This document shows, piece by piece, positions 50,790-61,037 of a DNA stretch of 64,000 bases. Source of the DNA: VAZQ01 sp963702695 (GTDB taxonomy: Bacteria; Pseudomonadota; Alphaproteobacteria; Rhizobiales; Xanthobacteraceae); contig CAVPDS010000018.1 of assembly GCA_963702695.1 (NCBI GenBank), positions 11,091 through 75,090 of the forward strand, read 5' to 3'. Made by a program: the position numbers and the translations under genes. Numbering within the stretch: position 1 is the stretch's first letter; the number at the start of each line of letters is the position of its first letter. The notes under the pieces were generated by a model. That model did not search any database, was not told where the DNA came from, and saw only the letters and a program-made list of their open reading frames with translations.

Positions 50790-53700
50790 GGGCAGAACCT
50801 CCAACCATTGAGCCGGCGGCTTCGGCGGCGAATTTCTGATCGAGCGAATGCAGGGCGGGCGGCTTGCGCCGCAGCATCGTATAGAAAATCGGAACCAGGA
50901 ACAGGGTGGCGAAGGTGGCCACTGCGAGGCCGCCGATCACGGCACGGCCGAGCGGGGCGTTCTGCTCGCCGGCCTCGCCGAGCCCGAGCGCCATCGGGAT
51001 CATGCCGATGATCATCGCCAGCGCGGTCATCATGATCGGGCGCAGGCGGGTCTTGCCGGCCTCGATGACCGCCTGGAACGGCGTAAGGCTGCTGTCGCGA
51101 CCGCGCAGATCGTTGGCGAAGCTCACCACCAGGATCGAGTTCGACACCGAGATGCCGACTGTCATGATGGCGCCCATCAGCGAGACGACGTTGATGGTCG
51201 TGCTGGTAATGGCAAGCGTCCAGATGATGCCTACCAGGGCACCGGGGACCGCCATCATGATGATGAAAGGGTCGACCCAAGACTGGAACAACACTACCAG
51301 GACCGCGTAAACCAGGAGCACCGCGAGGATCAAACCGAAAGCAAGCAGGCGGAAGGAATTCTCCATCACTTCGTTCTGCCCGCGCAGGAAGATCTTTGAG
51401 GTCGAGGGCAGGCTCTTCTGCACTTCGGCGATCGCCTCCTTGATCTCGAAGGCAGTGCCGCCGAGATCGCGACCTTCCACATTCGCGGCGACGTCGATCA
51501 CGCGTTGGATCGTGTAATGGTTGATCGAGTTCATGCTCGATGACGGGCGCAACGTCGCGATGTCGCCGAGCCGGGTCACCGGCGCGCTCGGCACCGTCGT
51601 CGGCGTGACCACCGCGGGCAACGGAGATATCTGATTGGTCGGCGGATTGGCCGGGAACGCGAGGATGTCAGCGACGCTCTTGAGGTTGTCCACCGGCGTC
51701 GTCACCGCCACCTGATAGTTCACGCCGTTCTGCGGGTTGAGGAAGTAGGTCGGGCTGACCAGCGAGCTTCCCGCCAGCGAAGTGAGCATGTTGTTGGCCA
51801 CGTCGCGTTGCGCCACCCCCAGCTTCGCCGCGCGCTGGCGGTCGACCTCGATCTGCAGCGTCGGGAAGTCGAGCACTTGGGTGACGTGGGCATCGACCAC
51901 ACCCGGAATCCGCTTGAGCATTCCCAGGAGCTTCTGCCCCGCCACATAAGCGCGGTTGAGGTTCTGATCCTGGATCTGGATGTCGACCGGAGCAGACAGG
52001 CCGAAATTGAGCACCTGACTCACGATGTCGGCGGTCTGGAAATAGAAGATGGTACCCGGGAAATCGTCGGCCAGCTTCTGGCGGATGAGCTTGCGATACT
52101 CCTCCGAAGGCCGATGCGGCGGCTTGAGCGAGATCAGCATCTCGCCGTCGGCGCCGCTCACATTGTCGCTCGGCACGAAGGCCAGGCTGAGACCGCCGGG
52201 AACGCCGATCTGGGCGTTGATCGTGCGCAGCTCCGCGGCCGGAATGATATCGCGGATGCGCTCCTCCACCGCGGCGAATAGGTCGTTCGTGACTTCGAGC
52301 CGTGTGCCACGCGGCGCCCGCACATGCAACTTGATGATGCCGACGTCGGCGGACGGGAAGAAGTCGGTCCCGATCACCGGGGCCAATGCTCCGGTGATGG
52401 CAATCAGGACTGCGACACAAGCGAGCACGAATTTCCGGCGATGAAGCACCGAGTTCGAGCGCCCGCCCATAGCTGTTGCGAAAGCGGTCGAAGGCGCGAT
52501 CGAAACCGTCCGCCATGCGCCGGGCCCAACCCTTGTGTTGCGCCGCTTCCTCGCCGTGGTGGTGGTCCTTGATAAGCTGCCGCGCAAACGCAGGCACGAC
52601 TGAGAATGACAGGACGTACGACGCCAACATCGACAGCACGACCGTGATGGCCAGCGGGATGAACAGGAAACGCGCCGGCCCGACCAGGAGAACGACCGGG
52701 AAGAACACGATGCAGATGCAGAGCGTGGCTACCGTGAGCGGTTGGATCACCTCCGCCGAGCCGTCGAGGATCGCGACCGTGAGCGGCTTCCCGAGCGCCT
52801 GGTTGCGGTGGATGTTTTCGATGACGACGGTGGCGTTGTCGACCAGCATGCCGATGGCGAGCGCGAGGCCGCCGAGCGTCATCAGGTTAATGGTCTGCCC
52901 GGTCACGAACAGGCCGGCAATGCCGGCGAAGATCGAAAGCGGGATCGATACCGAGACGATGACGGTGTTGCGCCAGTTGCCGAGGAACACGAGGATCATC
53001 AAGGAGACCAGGATCGAAGACAGGATCGCCTCGTGGATCACGTTTTCGACCGCGGCGCGCACGAACACCGACTGATCGAAATCCACCGCCAGTTGCAGTC
53101 CCTCGGGGGCGATCGCCTGGGCGTCCGGCAGCGCCTCCCTCACGGCATCGACCACCGCGATGGTGGAAGCCGTCGAGTTCTTCAGGATCGGCAGAAAGCT
53201 TGCGCGCTGTCCGTTGATGCGGACGATATTAGTCTGCTGGGCGAAGCTGTCGTTGATCTTGGCGATATCGCCGAGCAGCACCGGAACGCCTTCCCGGATG
53301 CCGATCGGAAGTGCGTTGAACTGCTCCACTAGTCGCGGACTGGAATTGAGCTGGATATTGTATTCCTTTGGCCCGATGCGCGCGATCCCTGCCGGCACGA
53401 TCACATTGGTGATGCCGAGCGCGTTGACGACGTCCATCTGCGAGAGGCCCTTGGAACTCGCCTTGTTGGGATCGACCTCGACGATGATCTGGCGCTGCTT
53501 GCCGCCTATGCGCCGGCGGGATCGACAGCCCAGGGATCGTGAACAGCCGCAGCCGCAGGAACTGATTGGCCCAGTCGGAGAGCATCTGCTCCGGCAATGT
53601 CTTGCTGTTGAGCGTGACCTGCACCACGGGAACGTTCGAGGCGTTGAACTGGATGATATTGGGCGGTTGCATGCCCGGCGGCGCGATGCGCAAGATCGCA

Positions 53701-54044
53701 TTGCTCTGGGCGGAGATCTGCGCGATGGCGCCGCCGATGTCCGTGCCTCGTTGGAAGTAGATCTTGAGAATACCTTGGCCTGGAATCGACAGTGACTCGA
53801 TCCGGTCGACGCCGTTCACCGTCGTGGAGTAGCTGCGTTCGGAGACCAGAACGACACGTCGCTCCATGTCCTCGGCGTTGAGTCCGTTGAAGCTCCAGGC
53901 GACGTAGACGACGGGAATGTCGATGGTCGGAAAGATATCGACCACCATGCGCTGAACCGTAAGAACGCCCATCAGAACGATGAGCATTGCAGCGATGGCC
54001 ATCGTGTAGGGCCGCCGCAAGGCTAGCTTCACCAGATTAATCAT
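50782..54044 (-). pseudogene. RND efflux permease, two apparent +1 frameshifts
   Basis: About 1087 residues over three frames, the normal size for RND permeases (HAE/HME type). Segment 1 starts MINLVKLALRRPYTMAIAAM with DIFPTIDIPVVYV; after LFTIPGLSIPPA the frame shifts (about 53507-53511) into GGKQRQIIVEVDPNKASSKG and the first membrane domain (GLALAIGMLVDNATVVIENI, with the two Asp-type family motif GMLVDNA). A second shift near 52450 leads into VLHRRKFVLACVAVL and the second half (TDFFPSADVGIIKLHVRAP, GAIMTVGISVSNSILVV). Each is explained by one extra base. Substrate class cannot be read. The outer-membrane component is absent. Confidence 0.88.
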
Positions 54045-54272
54045 AGGCTATTTCCCGCCGATAATTCTTCTTTATGAGGCGGGGATGCGATTGGTCTCGG
54101 AAACTCGGCCTTCCGGACGCGCACAATCGCCCCCTCCGGCAATGAATTCACCTGAAGCGCGAATGTTTTTCAAGTGTGGTCTGCATTTTGGACGCTTATA
54201 GCAACCGAAAGGCGCGTAAATTTTCCGTATACACACTCACCGGCAATCCCGGTTGCAAGTGCCGACTAACCT

Positions 54273-54526
54273 TTACTGAACCTTGTCTCCAGAAACCTTG
54301 ATGACGCGTGATCATTTCTCAAATCTGCGCATGAATACTTGTCTAATTCTTGCGAACTCATACGCACCGGGACGGCCCCTTGCTTGGCCCACGTCTTTTG
54401 CAGCCTCCGATCATCAAAAATCCCCATAACTTCTGCGTTAAGTTGGTCGAGGATCGCCTTCGCCGTGCCGTTCGGCGACATCTTTCGGGCCAGATCTACC
54501 CGCTGCCGATGATGATTCAGCGCCAA
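54273..54526 (-). pseudogene. Remnant of a tripartite tricarboxylate solute-binding protein (Bug/TctC)
   Basis: The C-terminal end of a Bug-family binding protein without the rest: DLARKMSPNGTAKAILDQLN, AEVMGIFDDRRLQKTWAKQG and AVPVRMSSQELDKYSCADLR match the family's terminal helices. After ADLRN the frame is lost, but a shifted frame reads SRVIKVSGDKVQ and stops at TAA (54273-54275), the typical family end, with a TGA where a tryptophan would stand. So it is a truncated gene with a frameshift near 54330 and a nonsense codon. No TctA/B genes are nearby. It overlaps by ten bases the MetE-like gene end. Confidence 0.75.
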
Positions 54527-55683
54527 AGCTCACCGCTCGCCAGCCGCGCGCCCTCGGCCAACGCTTCGAGTTTCGCCCACATGATCGACGGGTGGACGCG
54601 GCGATGGAACGGCCCCTGCGCAAAGCCGCAATCGGTGCCCGCGATCAAGTTCTCGCGCCCGACGGCGCGGGCGAGCCGCACGACTCGCTCGGCGACCAGT
54701 TCCGGGTGCTCGACCACGTTGGTGGCGTGGCTGATGACACCGGGGATCAGCACCTTGCCGGGCGGCAGCTTGACGTCCTGCCACACTTTCCATTCGTGCT
54801 CGTGCCGCGGGTTGGCGCCTTCGATGACATAGGCGCCCACTTTCACCTGCAGGATAAGGTCGACGATGTCCCTGAGCGGCACGTCGGTCACGTGCGGGCC
54901 CGGCCAGCTTCCCCAGCAGACGTGATAGCGGATGCGATCGGCCGGCAGTCCCGCGATCGCGTGGTTGATCACTTCGACCTGGCGTCCGAGCCAGCGGCGA
55001 TAGTCCTCGAAGCTCGCCGGGGGCACCATGCGGTCGTAGGTGACCGCGTTGCGCGCATCATCGAGCTGCACCAGGAACCCGGCGTCGACGATCATCCGGT
55101 ATTCGGTGCGCATCGCGTCGCCGATCGCCTGCAGGAGGTCGTCCTCGCTGCGATAGAACTCATTCTTGCGGTCGGGGATGACGCTCGCCGGCGCGGCGAC
55201 CGGCAGAAACGCTTCGGTGACGCTTGTCTGGCCGAGCGCCGCCTTGAAATTATCGATGTCCCGCTTCAGTGCGACTTGCCCAGTATAAGTGATCGGGCCG
55301 ACGCACACCGAATCCATCGTGGTCGCAACGCCGTCCTGGGCATCAAGCTCGGCATAGAACTCGGGGAAGCGCTCGCGATCGGCGCCGCGGGTAAACGGAT
55401 TGGTTCCAGACTTCACTGGCCGGCGCTCGAACCCGCTCAGCCGCTCCAGCACATATTGCGACCAACTGATCGATTTCCCGAACTCGCCGTCGCTGACGAC
55501 GTCGATGCCCGCCTGCGCCTGCCGCTGCACCACGGCGGAAACCGAGTCGGTAAGGCATTGATCATACGCCGCCTGGTCGAACGGCTTGCCGGCCTGCTTC
55601 GCGCGCAGGAACTCCTGCAGTTCCGGCGGTCGGATCAGGCTGCCGACGTGAGTTGTGAGAATGCCATCGGTGCTGCGCTGCAT
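54517..55683 (-). CDS. MetE-like methyltransferase C-domain protein
   Basis: 388 residues of the cobalamin-independent methionine synthase C-terminal-domain family, without the N-terminal domain of MetE. It opens TTHVGSLIRPPELQEFLRAK and has AGIDVVSDGEFGKS, VCVGPITYTG, AGFLVQLDDARNA, RIRYHVCWGSWPGPH and LIAGTDCGFAQGP. His and Cys in YHVCWG and Cys in TDCGF stand at the positions of zinc ligands. Short standalone members of this family handle other methylated substrates; the substrate is unknown here. No signal peptide, so cytoplasmic. Divergent from the Fe-S protein gene with a 172-bp intergenic region. Confidence 0.9.
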   Translation of the reverse strand: MQRSTDGILTTHVGSLIRPPELQEFLRAKQAGKPFDQAAYDQCLTDSVSAVVQRQAQAGIDVVSDGEFGKSISWSQYVLERLSGFERRPVKSGTNPFTRGADRERFPEFYAELDAQDGVATTMDSVCVGPITYTGQVALKRDIDNFKAALGQTSVTEAFLPVAAPASVIPDRKNEFYRSEDDLLQAIGDAMRTEYRMIVDAGFLVQLDDARNAVTYDRMVPPASFEDYRRWLGRQVEVINHAIAGLPADRIRYHVCWGSWPGPHVTDVPLRDIVDLILQVKVGAYVIEGANPRHEHEWKVWQDVKLPPGKVLIPGVISHATNVVEHPELVAERVVRLARAVGRENLIAGTDCGFAQGPFHRRVHPSIMWAKLEALAEGARLASGELWR

Positions 55684-55855
55684 GCGGTCTTGTCCGTGTG
55701 ACGTGCGAAGCTTGTATCAGACCACGCAGGTTCCGGACAGGCGCACCGGCTCGTCACATTGCGCCGAGCCGCCGCGCACTTGTGATTGTAAGCGGTAGAA
55801 TCGCCCGCTAATCTCGCAAACTCGTTGTTGTGCTGAACCTTGAATTGAGCTCCGC

Positions 55856-57205
55856 ATGAGCATTCCCTTCGAAACCGCTCTCGCCGCGCGCGTCGATGCG
55901 ATGCTTGCCGCCTGCACCAAATGCGGCAAGTGCTTCGAAGCCTGTCCGATCACCGGCCCTGCCGGCGTTGCCGGCGCCGATCCGCAGACGACCATCGCCG
56001 GCGTGCTCGACATCGTCCGCTTCGGCGACGGACCGGAAGCGTCGCGCAAATGGGCCAACGCCTGCGTGCTCAGCGGCGAATGCATCAAGGTGTGCAGCTA
56101 CGGGGTCAATCCGCGCTTCCTGCTCAACATGGCGCGGGTGGCGATGGCGCGGGCGAAAAACGAGCCGCTCCAGCGCCGGAAGGGCGGCGTCGACGGTTTC
56201 CGGCTAGTGAGCCGCGATGTCACCCAGCTTTCGCGAATGCAACTGACCGACGCGCAACTCGCCCGTCTCGGCCAGGGACCCGACACGGCGAGGCACGCCG
56301 GCGGCGAGCCTCCCGACGTCGTGTTCTACACCGGATGCAACGTGCTCAAGACGCCGCACATTGCGCTCCTCGCGCTCGACATCATGGAGGCGCTGGGCGT
56401 GACCTGGCGCATCATGGGCGGCCCCACGCATTGTTGCGGCGTGATCCAGATGCGCACCGGCGACATCGAAACCTCCGGCCGTATGGCCGAGAACACGCTC
56501 GACAAGCTCGCCAGCAGCAAGTCCGGTCAGGTGCTGGCCTGGTGTCCGAGTTGCCTCGTCCAGTTCAACGAGGTGACGCTGCCGACGGTTGAGCGCGTCC
56601 GCGGCTCCAAACCATTCGAGATGACGCCGTTCATGCTGTTCCTGCACCCGCGCCTTGAGGCGTTGCGTCCGATGCTGCGCCGTCCGGTGAACATGCGGAT
56701 CGCGCTGCACCGCCATCCTGGCGCGCCCGGCGTGATGGAAGCGGCGGAGGCGCTGCTGCGCGCGGTGCCCGGCATCGCGCTCGTCGATCTCGGCCAGCCC
56801 GCCGTCGCGCTGATGAGCAATTATCTGCGGGCGCTGCCGGCCTACAAGCGCGAACTGCAGCTCAACGAGCTCAAAGCCGCGCGCGAGGCGGGCATCGACG
56901 CACTGGTCGCGGTCTATCACGCCGATCACCGCGAGCTTTGCGCGCACGAGCGCGATTGGCCGTTCCAAGTGATGAACGTGCTGGAGATCCTCGGCCAGAG
57001 CATGGGGCTCACGTACGAAGACAACTACAAGCGCCTCAAGATCAAGCAGGATGTGAACGCGATCGTGGATGACTGCGCCGATCTGATCGCGCATCATGGT
57101 CTCAAAGCCGAGACCGCGCGGCTTGCGGTGCAGGCGATGCTCGACGACCAGCCCCTGCCGCTGGTCGGGAAGGCCGCTACCGCGGTTGAGGCGGCGGCCG
57201 ACTGA
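55856..57205 (+). CDS. HdrB-like (Fe-S)-binding protein with degenerate second CCG domain
   Basis: 449 residues, soluble. N-terminal ferredoxin-like part: CTKCGKCFEACP is a full 4Fe-4S motif; the second is CVLSGECIKVCS, with spacing CX5CX3C instead of the usual CX2CX2CX3C, so one ligand is missing or replaced. A CCG domain follows: FYTGCNVLKTPH, GPTHCCGVIQ and AWCPSCLVQF. In the second CCG-like domain the expected cysteines are absent (ALHRHPGAPG and AVYHADHRELCAHE). HdrB/GlpC-type proteins pass electrons from dehydrogenases to disulfides or quinones. A dehydrogenase partner is not adjacent. No ribosome-binding site stands out; ATG 55856 overlaps CATGAG. Confidence 0.87.
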   Translation: MSIPFETALAARVDAMLAACTKCGKCFEACPITGPAGVAGADPQTTIAGVLDIVRFGDGPEASRKWANACVLSGECIKVCSYGVNPRFLLNMARVAMARAKNEPLQRRKGGVDGFRLVSRDVTQLSRMQLTDAQLARLGQGPDTARHAGGEPPDVVFYTGCNVLKTPHIALLALDIMEALGVTWRIMGGPTHCCGVIQMRTGDIETSGRMAENTLDKLASSKSGQVLAWCPSCLVQFNEVTLPTVERVRGSKPFEMTPFMLFLHPRLEALRPMLRRPVNMRIALHRHPGAPGVMEAAEALLRAVPGIALVDLGQPAVALMSNYLRALPAYKRELQLNELKAAREAGIDALVAVYHADHRELCAHERDWPFQVMNVLEILGQSMGLTYEDNYKRLKIKQDVNAIVDDCADLIAHHGLKAETARLAVQAMLDDQPLPLVGKAATAVEAAAD

Positions 57206-57231
57206 TTGCGCGCACCGAGTAGCCGCCGGAG

Positions 57232-58413
57232 CTACGGCTGCACCAACAATTCCATCACGTCGTAACCTAGCGCCGCGTTGGCTCCCTGCGGGATCATGTA
57301 CTGCGCATCCACCTTCATCCCGATCTTCAGCAACGAGCGATCGGCGATGCCTTCGAACACCGTGTCGCCGGCGGTGCGCAGGCGGACCTCCTGCCCGCTG
57401 TCGGACTTCACCGTGATGAAACGCCCCTCCTCCGCGATCGCCGTGATCGTCGCCTTGACGTTCTGTTCGCTGATCTGTGCGATCTGCGGCCCCATGCCTT
57501 GCAGCTCACGCCAGAGGGTCTCGGCGAGCCACGCGAAATGACTCTCGCGATCCCAGCCTTTGTATTCATTCATGTTGAACTGCTTGCGGATGGCGTCGAG
57601 CGGCATCCCCTGCGCCATCATGGTGCGCACCTTCTGCCGCGCCAGCAGCAGATAATCGGTGAGCGCGGCGAGATCGGTCGCATCGCCGAGCGGCCCGTGC
57701 GCCGGGACCACCACTTTCGGCTTGAGCGCCATCACCACTTCGAGCTGCTTGAGCATGCCCCAGGTAGTGCCGTGGCTGTAGTCCGGGCGGATGTCGGGAT
57801 GGCGCTCCTTGTAGCCGACGAAGCCGGCATGCATCACGCCGCTTTGCGGCAGCCACACGATAACGTCGCCGGGATTGTAGGCGTCGTCGACGTAGATCAG
57901 CTCGATCGTCTTGCCGCCGAGATGCATGGTCATGCGGTCGTTGAAGGTGATCGCGAGGTCGGTCGGCTTGACATCCTTGAGCGCCTCGGCGCGCTCGGCA
58001 AAGCGCCGCTGCCAGGATTTGATCTGGTATGGCTTCCACGAAGCCCAATCCTTGTAGACGCGGTCCTGCACCACGGAATGCGCCGGCGGCGCAAACAGCG
58101 GCGTGCCGCCGACGTGGTCGCCATGGTTCTGGCTGATGACGACGTAGCGCACCGGCTGGGAGGTCACCGACTTGATGTAATCGCGCAGCAGGCGCGTTTC
58201 CGGCGGATTGTTGCCGGTGTCGACCAGCACCACGCCCTGGCTGGTGACGATGACCAGGGCGTTCGCGTCATTGCGCTTGCCGATGAAGGCGTAGACGTCG
58301 TCGGCGACTTTCTTGAACTCGGCCTTGTCGCCGGTGATCGCAAGCGCCGCCCGCGGCGCGAACGCGATGAGCGCGAGCAGCACCAGGATTTTCGCAGCTT
58401 TCATTGAGCGCAC
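57232..58413 (-). CDS. Exported metallo-beta-lactamase-fold hydrolase, Gln in the first zinc position
   Basis: 393 residues. A signal peptide (AAKILVLLALIAFAPRAALA) is followed by the MBL fold: VVLVDTGNNPPETR, then VISQNHGDHVGG, where the family HxHxDH reads Gln95-Asn-His97-Gly-Asp99-His100. The next metal positions are seen in VMHAGFVGYKE (about 202) and VVPAHGPLGD (His). A Gln in the first zinc position also occurs in GOB-type lactamases (recalled). A C-terminal helical/beta domain (VKATITAIAEEGRFITVKSD) is added. PQQ-associated 'relay' hydrolases have similar layouts, but the reaction here is unknown. A terminator for the upstream gene lies at 58492-58529. Confidence 0.88.
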   Translation of the reverse strand: MRSMKAAKILVLLALIAFAPRAALAITGDKAEFKKVADDVYAFIGKRNDANALVIVTSQGVVLVDTGNNPPETRLLRDYIKSVTSQPVRYVVISQNHGDHVGGTPLFAPPAHSVVQDRVYKDWASWKPYQIKSWQRRFAERAEALKDVKPTDLAITFNDRMTMHLGGKTIELIYVDDAYNPGDVIVWLPQSGVMHAGFVGYKERHPDIRPDYSHGTTWGMLKQLEVVMALKPKVVVPAHGPLGDATDLAALTDYLLLARQKVRTMMAQGMPLDAIRKQFNMNEYKGWDRESHFAWLAETLWRELQGMGPQIAQISEQNVKATITAIAEEGRFITVKSDSGQEVRLRTAGDTVFEGIADRSLLKIGMKVDAQYMIPQGANAALGYDVMELLVQP

Positions 58414-58491
58414 CTCCCTGCGGATGAAGCCGATCCTATTACGAAAAAATCAGGATTGCGCGCGAAATGGCGATGATGCGCGTCCAGCAAC

Positions 58492-58529
58492 AAAAAGCCG
58501 CAAGCCGAGGCGATCCCGACTTGCGGCTT
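58492..58529 (-). terminator. Intrinsic terminator (minus strand)
   Basis: Arms AAGCCGCAAG (58495-58504) and CTTGCGGCTT (58520-58529) are perfectly complementary with a 15-nt loop; read on the minus strand the hairpin is followed by TTTTTG, so it ends transcription of the haem/propeller gene that finishes at 58667. Confidence 0.82.
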
Positions 58530-58560
58530 CCTTAAGCTTCTTTAAATCGTACTCTCCTCC

Positions 58561-58645
58561 GTCATGCCGGGCCTCGCGCCGGGCATGCACATCTTTCCTC
58601 CGCAGGAAGACGAAGATGCATGGCCGGAACAAGTCCGGCCATGAC
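58561..58645. repeat. REP-like double palindrome
   Basis: Starts GTCATGCCGGGC and ends GTCCGGCCATGAC, with an inner pair ATCTTTCCTCC.../...GAAGACGAAGAT. This matches the recalled 'GTCATGGCCGGG...CCCGGCCATGAC' intergenic element of Bradyrhizobium-type genomes. It sits beside the terminator in the gap between two minus-strand genes. Confidence 0.75.
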
Positions 58646-58666
58646 ACGTGTTGAAGCGAAAGCGCC

Positions 58667-60839
58667 TCAGTGCGCCAGCGGATCCGGGCGCATCTGGAAG
58701 TGGACGATCTTCGGCGTCGTGCCCTTGCCGCCCTCGAGGTGGAACGGCGTCCGGTTGCCGGTGTTCGACCACACACCGCGGCCCTTCCAGCCGGCGTTCG
58801 GATCGTCGATGCGGCCGTCGAGCGCCTTGGCCCAGAAGCCCATGGGATACGGCACGACCAGATTGACCATCTTGCCGTTGACGAGGGCGATCAGCGAGTC
58901 GTTCTGATTGCCGGTGGCGAACGGAACGTCATTGCCGAGGCCGAACGTATTGTGCTGATCGACCCACGCGTAGTACGGCGTTTCGCCGCTGCCGTCCGCA
59001 GCGACGTTGCCGAGTTGCGGTCCCGGCAGCGGATAAAGCGTCCAGCCCTCGGGGCAATGGTTGCCGGTTGCGTTCGGACCGTTGAGCGGCCCTTTGCACT
59101 TGCTGCGGTCGAAGGAGCCTAGATGGCCGCTCGATAGTGCGGACCACATCACGCCCTTGCTGTCGATGTCTCCACCGCGCGGCGAGAAGCCCGGCAGCGG
59201 CACCTGGTACAGTTCCGACAGCGCCGTGCCGGGCGGGTTCGAGCCAAGGTTGACCCGCACGACTCCCCCGGGATAACCGGTCACCGTCCCCCACACCGTG
59301 CCGTCGGCCGGCGACGGCGCGATCGAGTAGAAGCCGACGCGGATGCGCTTGTCCTTGCTCGGATCGACCGGCTGGTTGGGCTGCACATAGCCTTCGTCGC
59401 GCTTGCCGTTGCCGTTGGTGTCGAGGATGAACGGCGTCCAGTTCTGCGCCTTCGCCTCGTCGCCGGTCTCTTCCAGCACCTTGGTATCGACCCAGCCCAG
59501 GACTTCGGCGCCGAGGCCGCCCGAACTGGTGTACAGCGTGCGGTCCTTGTCGAAACCGAACTGCACATGATGCGTCGGGAAGCAGGTATCGACCAGCTTG
59601 AACTCTTTGGTCGCCGGATCGAGCATGGCGATCTCGCGGTTCGACGAATTGATCGGGAACAGCTTCGCCGACGGATGATCCGATCCCTTCTTGCAATAAT
59701 CGGGATTATTCTGCGAACGGATTCGGGCCGCGTACCAGACCCGCGCCTTCTCATCCAGCATCAGGCTGTGCGGGATGGTTTGAGCGCTCCAAATCCGTTC
59801 GTCGCCCCAGTACGCAGAGGGCGCGAACATCGGGATATCGCTCGCCGACGGCGTCTTCGGATCGCGGACCGGAATCTTCACCGAAGTGGCGATACTCTTC
59901 ACGGGATCGAGGATCGGCACATTGTCGGTGCTGTTCTCGGTCGCCCCGTAGAGCGACCCATAGGCATTGAGAGTGGGATTGCGCTTGTCGGTGGAAATCT
60001 CGTCGTGGAGATAGTTCTTGGAGGTCTGCCCAGTCCCAGACCGTAATGACGACGTTGCGCTCCAGGCCTTGCGGGCGCGGCGGCTTCGTCGCCGGAATTG
60101 CGCCGGCGGCCACCTGATCGGTCCAATCGCCCAGCATCTTCAGGCCGCGCTCGGTGCCGAACCGCTCGATGGTCTCGACCATGTCCTTGCTGGCCTGGCC
60201 GGACTGGATACGGCGGGTCCAGGCCTCATAACCGTTCGCGAACGTGCCGAACTCTTTTGGAATGGTGCGCGTCGCCTTGGTGCCGATGGCGTGACAGTGG
60301 AAGCAGCCGTCGGTCTTGAACGTGCTCAGGAACCGGGACTGGGTGTCGATCCTTTCGTTGATGCCGTTGCCGCCATGCCCAGTGCCGGGGAATTCGCTGG
60401 TTTGCGGGATCTTCACCATCGAAAGCCAATAGATCGGCGGATAGTATTCGGCGGCCGCGGCGTCGTTCGGCGCCGGAACGGCTGCCAAGTTGAGGATCTT
60501 GCCGGGCTGCGCCTTCACCTTGGGCGAATCGACCAGGCCATAGCCGCGCACCCACACGTCGTAGTTCGCTTTCGGAAGATCAGGCAGCACGTAGCGGCCC
60601 TGATCGTCGGTCACCACGATCTTCACCATCTTGGTGGGAAGGTCGGACGTTTCGGCAATCACCCACACCCCGGCTTCCGGTCCGTGCGGACTGGTGACGA
60701 CGCCGCCGAGGTCGGCGTTGCCGATGCTGACAGCCGCATTCTGCTGCGCATCGAGCCGGGCCGGTACGCCAGCCAGGAATGCCGTAACGGCGATCGCCGC
60801 CACGCCAAGGTAAAGTCCGCTTCTCAGCTTCATCGTCAT
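58667..60839 (-). pseudogene. Exported regulatory-domain / haem c / beta-propeller protein, one apparent +1 frameshift
   Basis: About 723 residues over two frames. A signal peptide (LYLGVAAIAVTAFLAGVPARLDA) is followed by a carboxypeptidase-regulatory-like domain (GVVTSPHGPEAGVWVIAETS, DDQGRYVLPDLPKANYDVWV) and a standard haem-c motif CFHCH (Cys179, Cys182, His183). After NVVITVWDWAD the frame breaks near 60018; the other frame continues KNYLHDEISTDKRNPTLNAY and runs as a propeller (SYWGDE.. ... RVWYAARIRSQ, HHVQFGFDKDRTLYTSSGG, GTVWGTVTGYPGGVV) to 58667. One extra base explains it. Paralogue of the gene at 13948-15558. The start ATG is 60839 or 60833. If intact, it is a periplasmic electron-carrying sensor or catalyst of unknown substrate. 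Confidence 0.83.
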
Positions 60840-61037
60840 GCTCCTCGACGTTTTCTCCCGGGATGCCCCCGCGGTCCTTCTTTATAATTACGCGACGCTA
60901 GCACAGGCCGGTCGGCATTGGCGACCCACCTGGCGGCGAAACGTTCTTTTGCGGCCGGGGCGGAAGGGCTACGATCAGGGCTCAATCCGGCACTTGAAGC
61001 CGACTGGCGGCGATCGCGCCGATAACGGGAGGATACA
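60840..61037. promoter_or_regulatory. Divergent intergenic region
   Basis: 198 bases between the divergently transcribed haem/propeller and bicupin genes, likely holding both promoters. An AT-rich stretch occurs near 60875-60895 (TTTATAATTACG). No operator is identified. Confidence 0.35.

Noticed and set aside
57232..58413. Beta-lactamase
   Set aside because: Altered first zinc motif and an extra C-terminal domain; redox-gene context argues for another hydrolase role.
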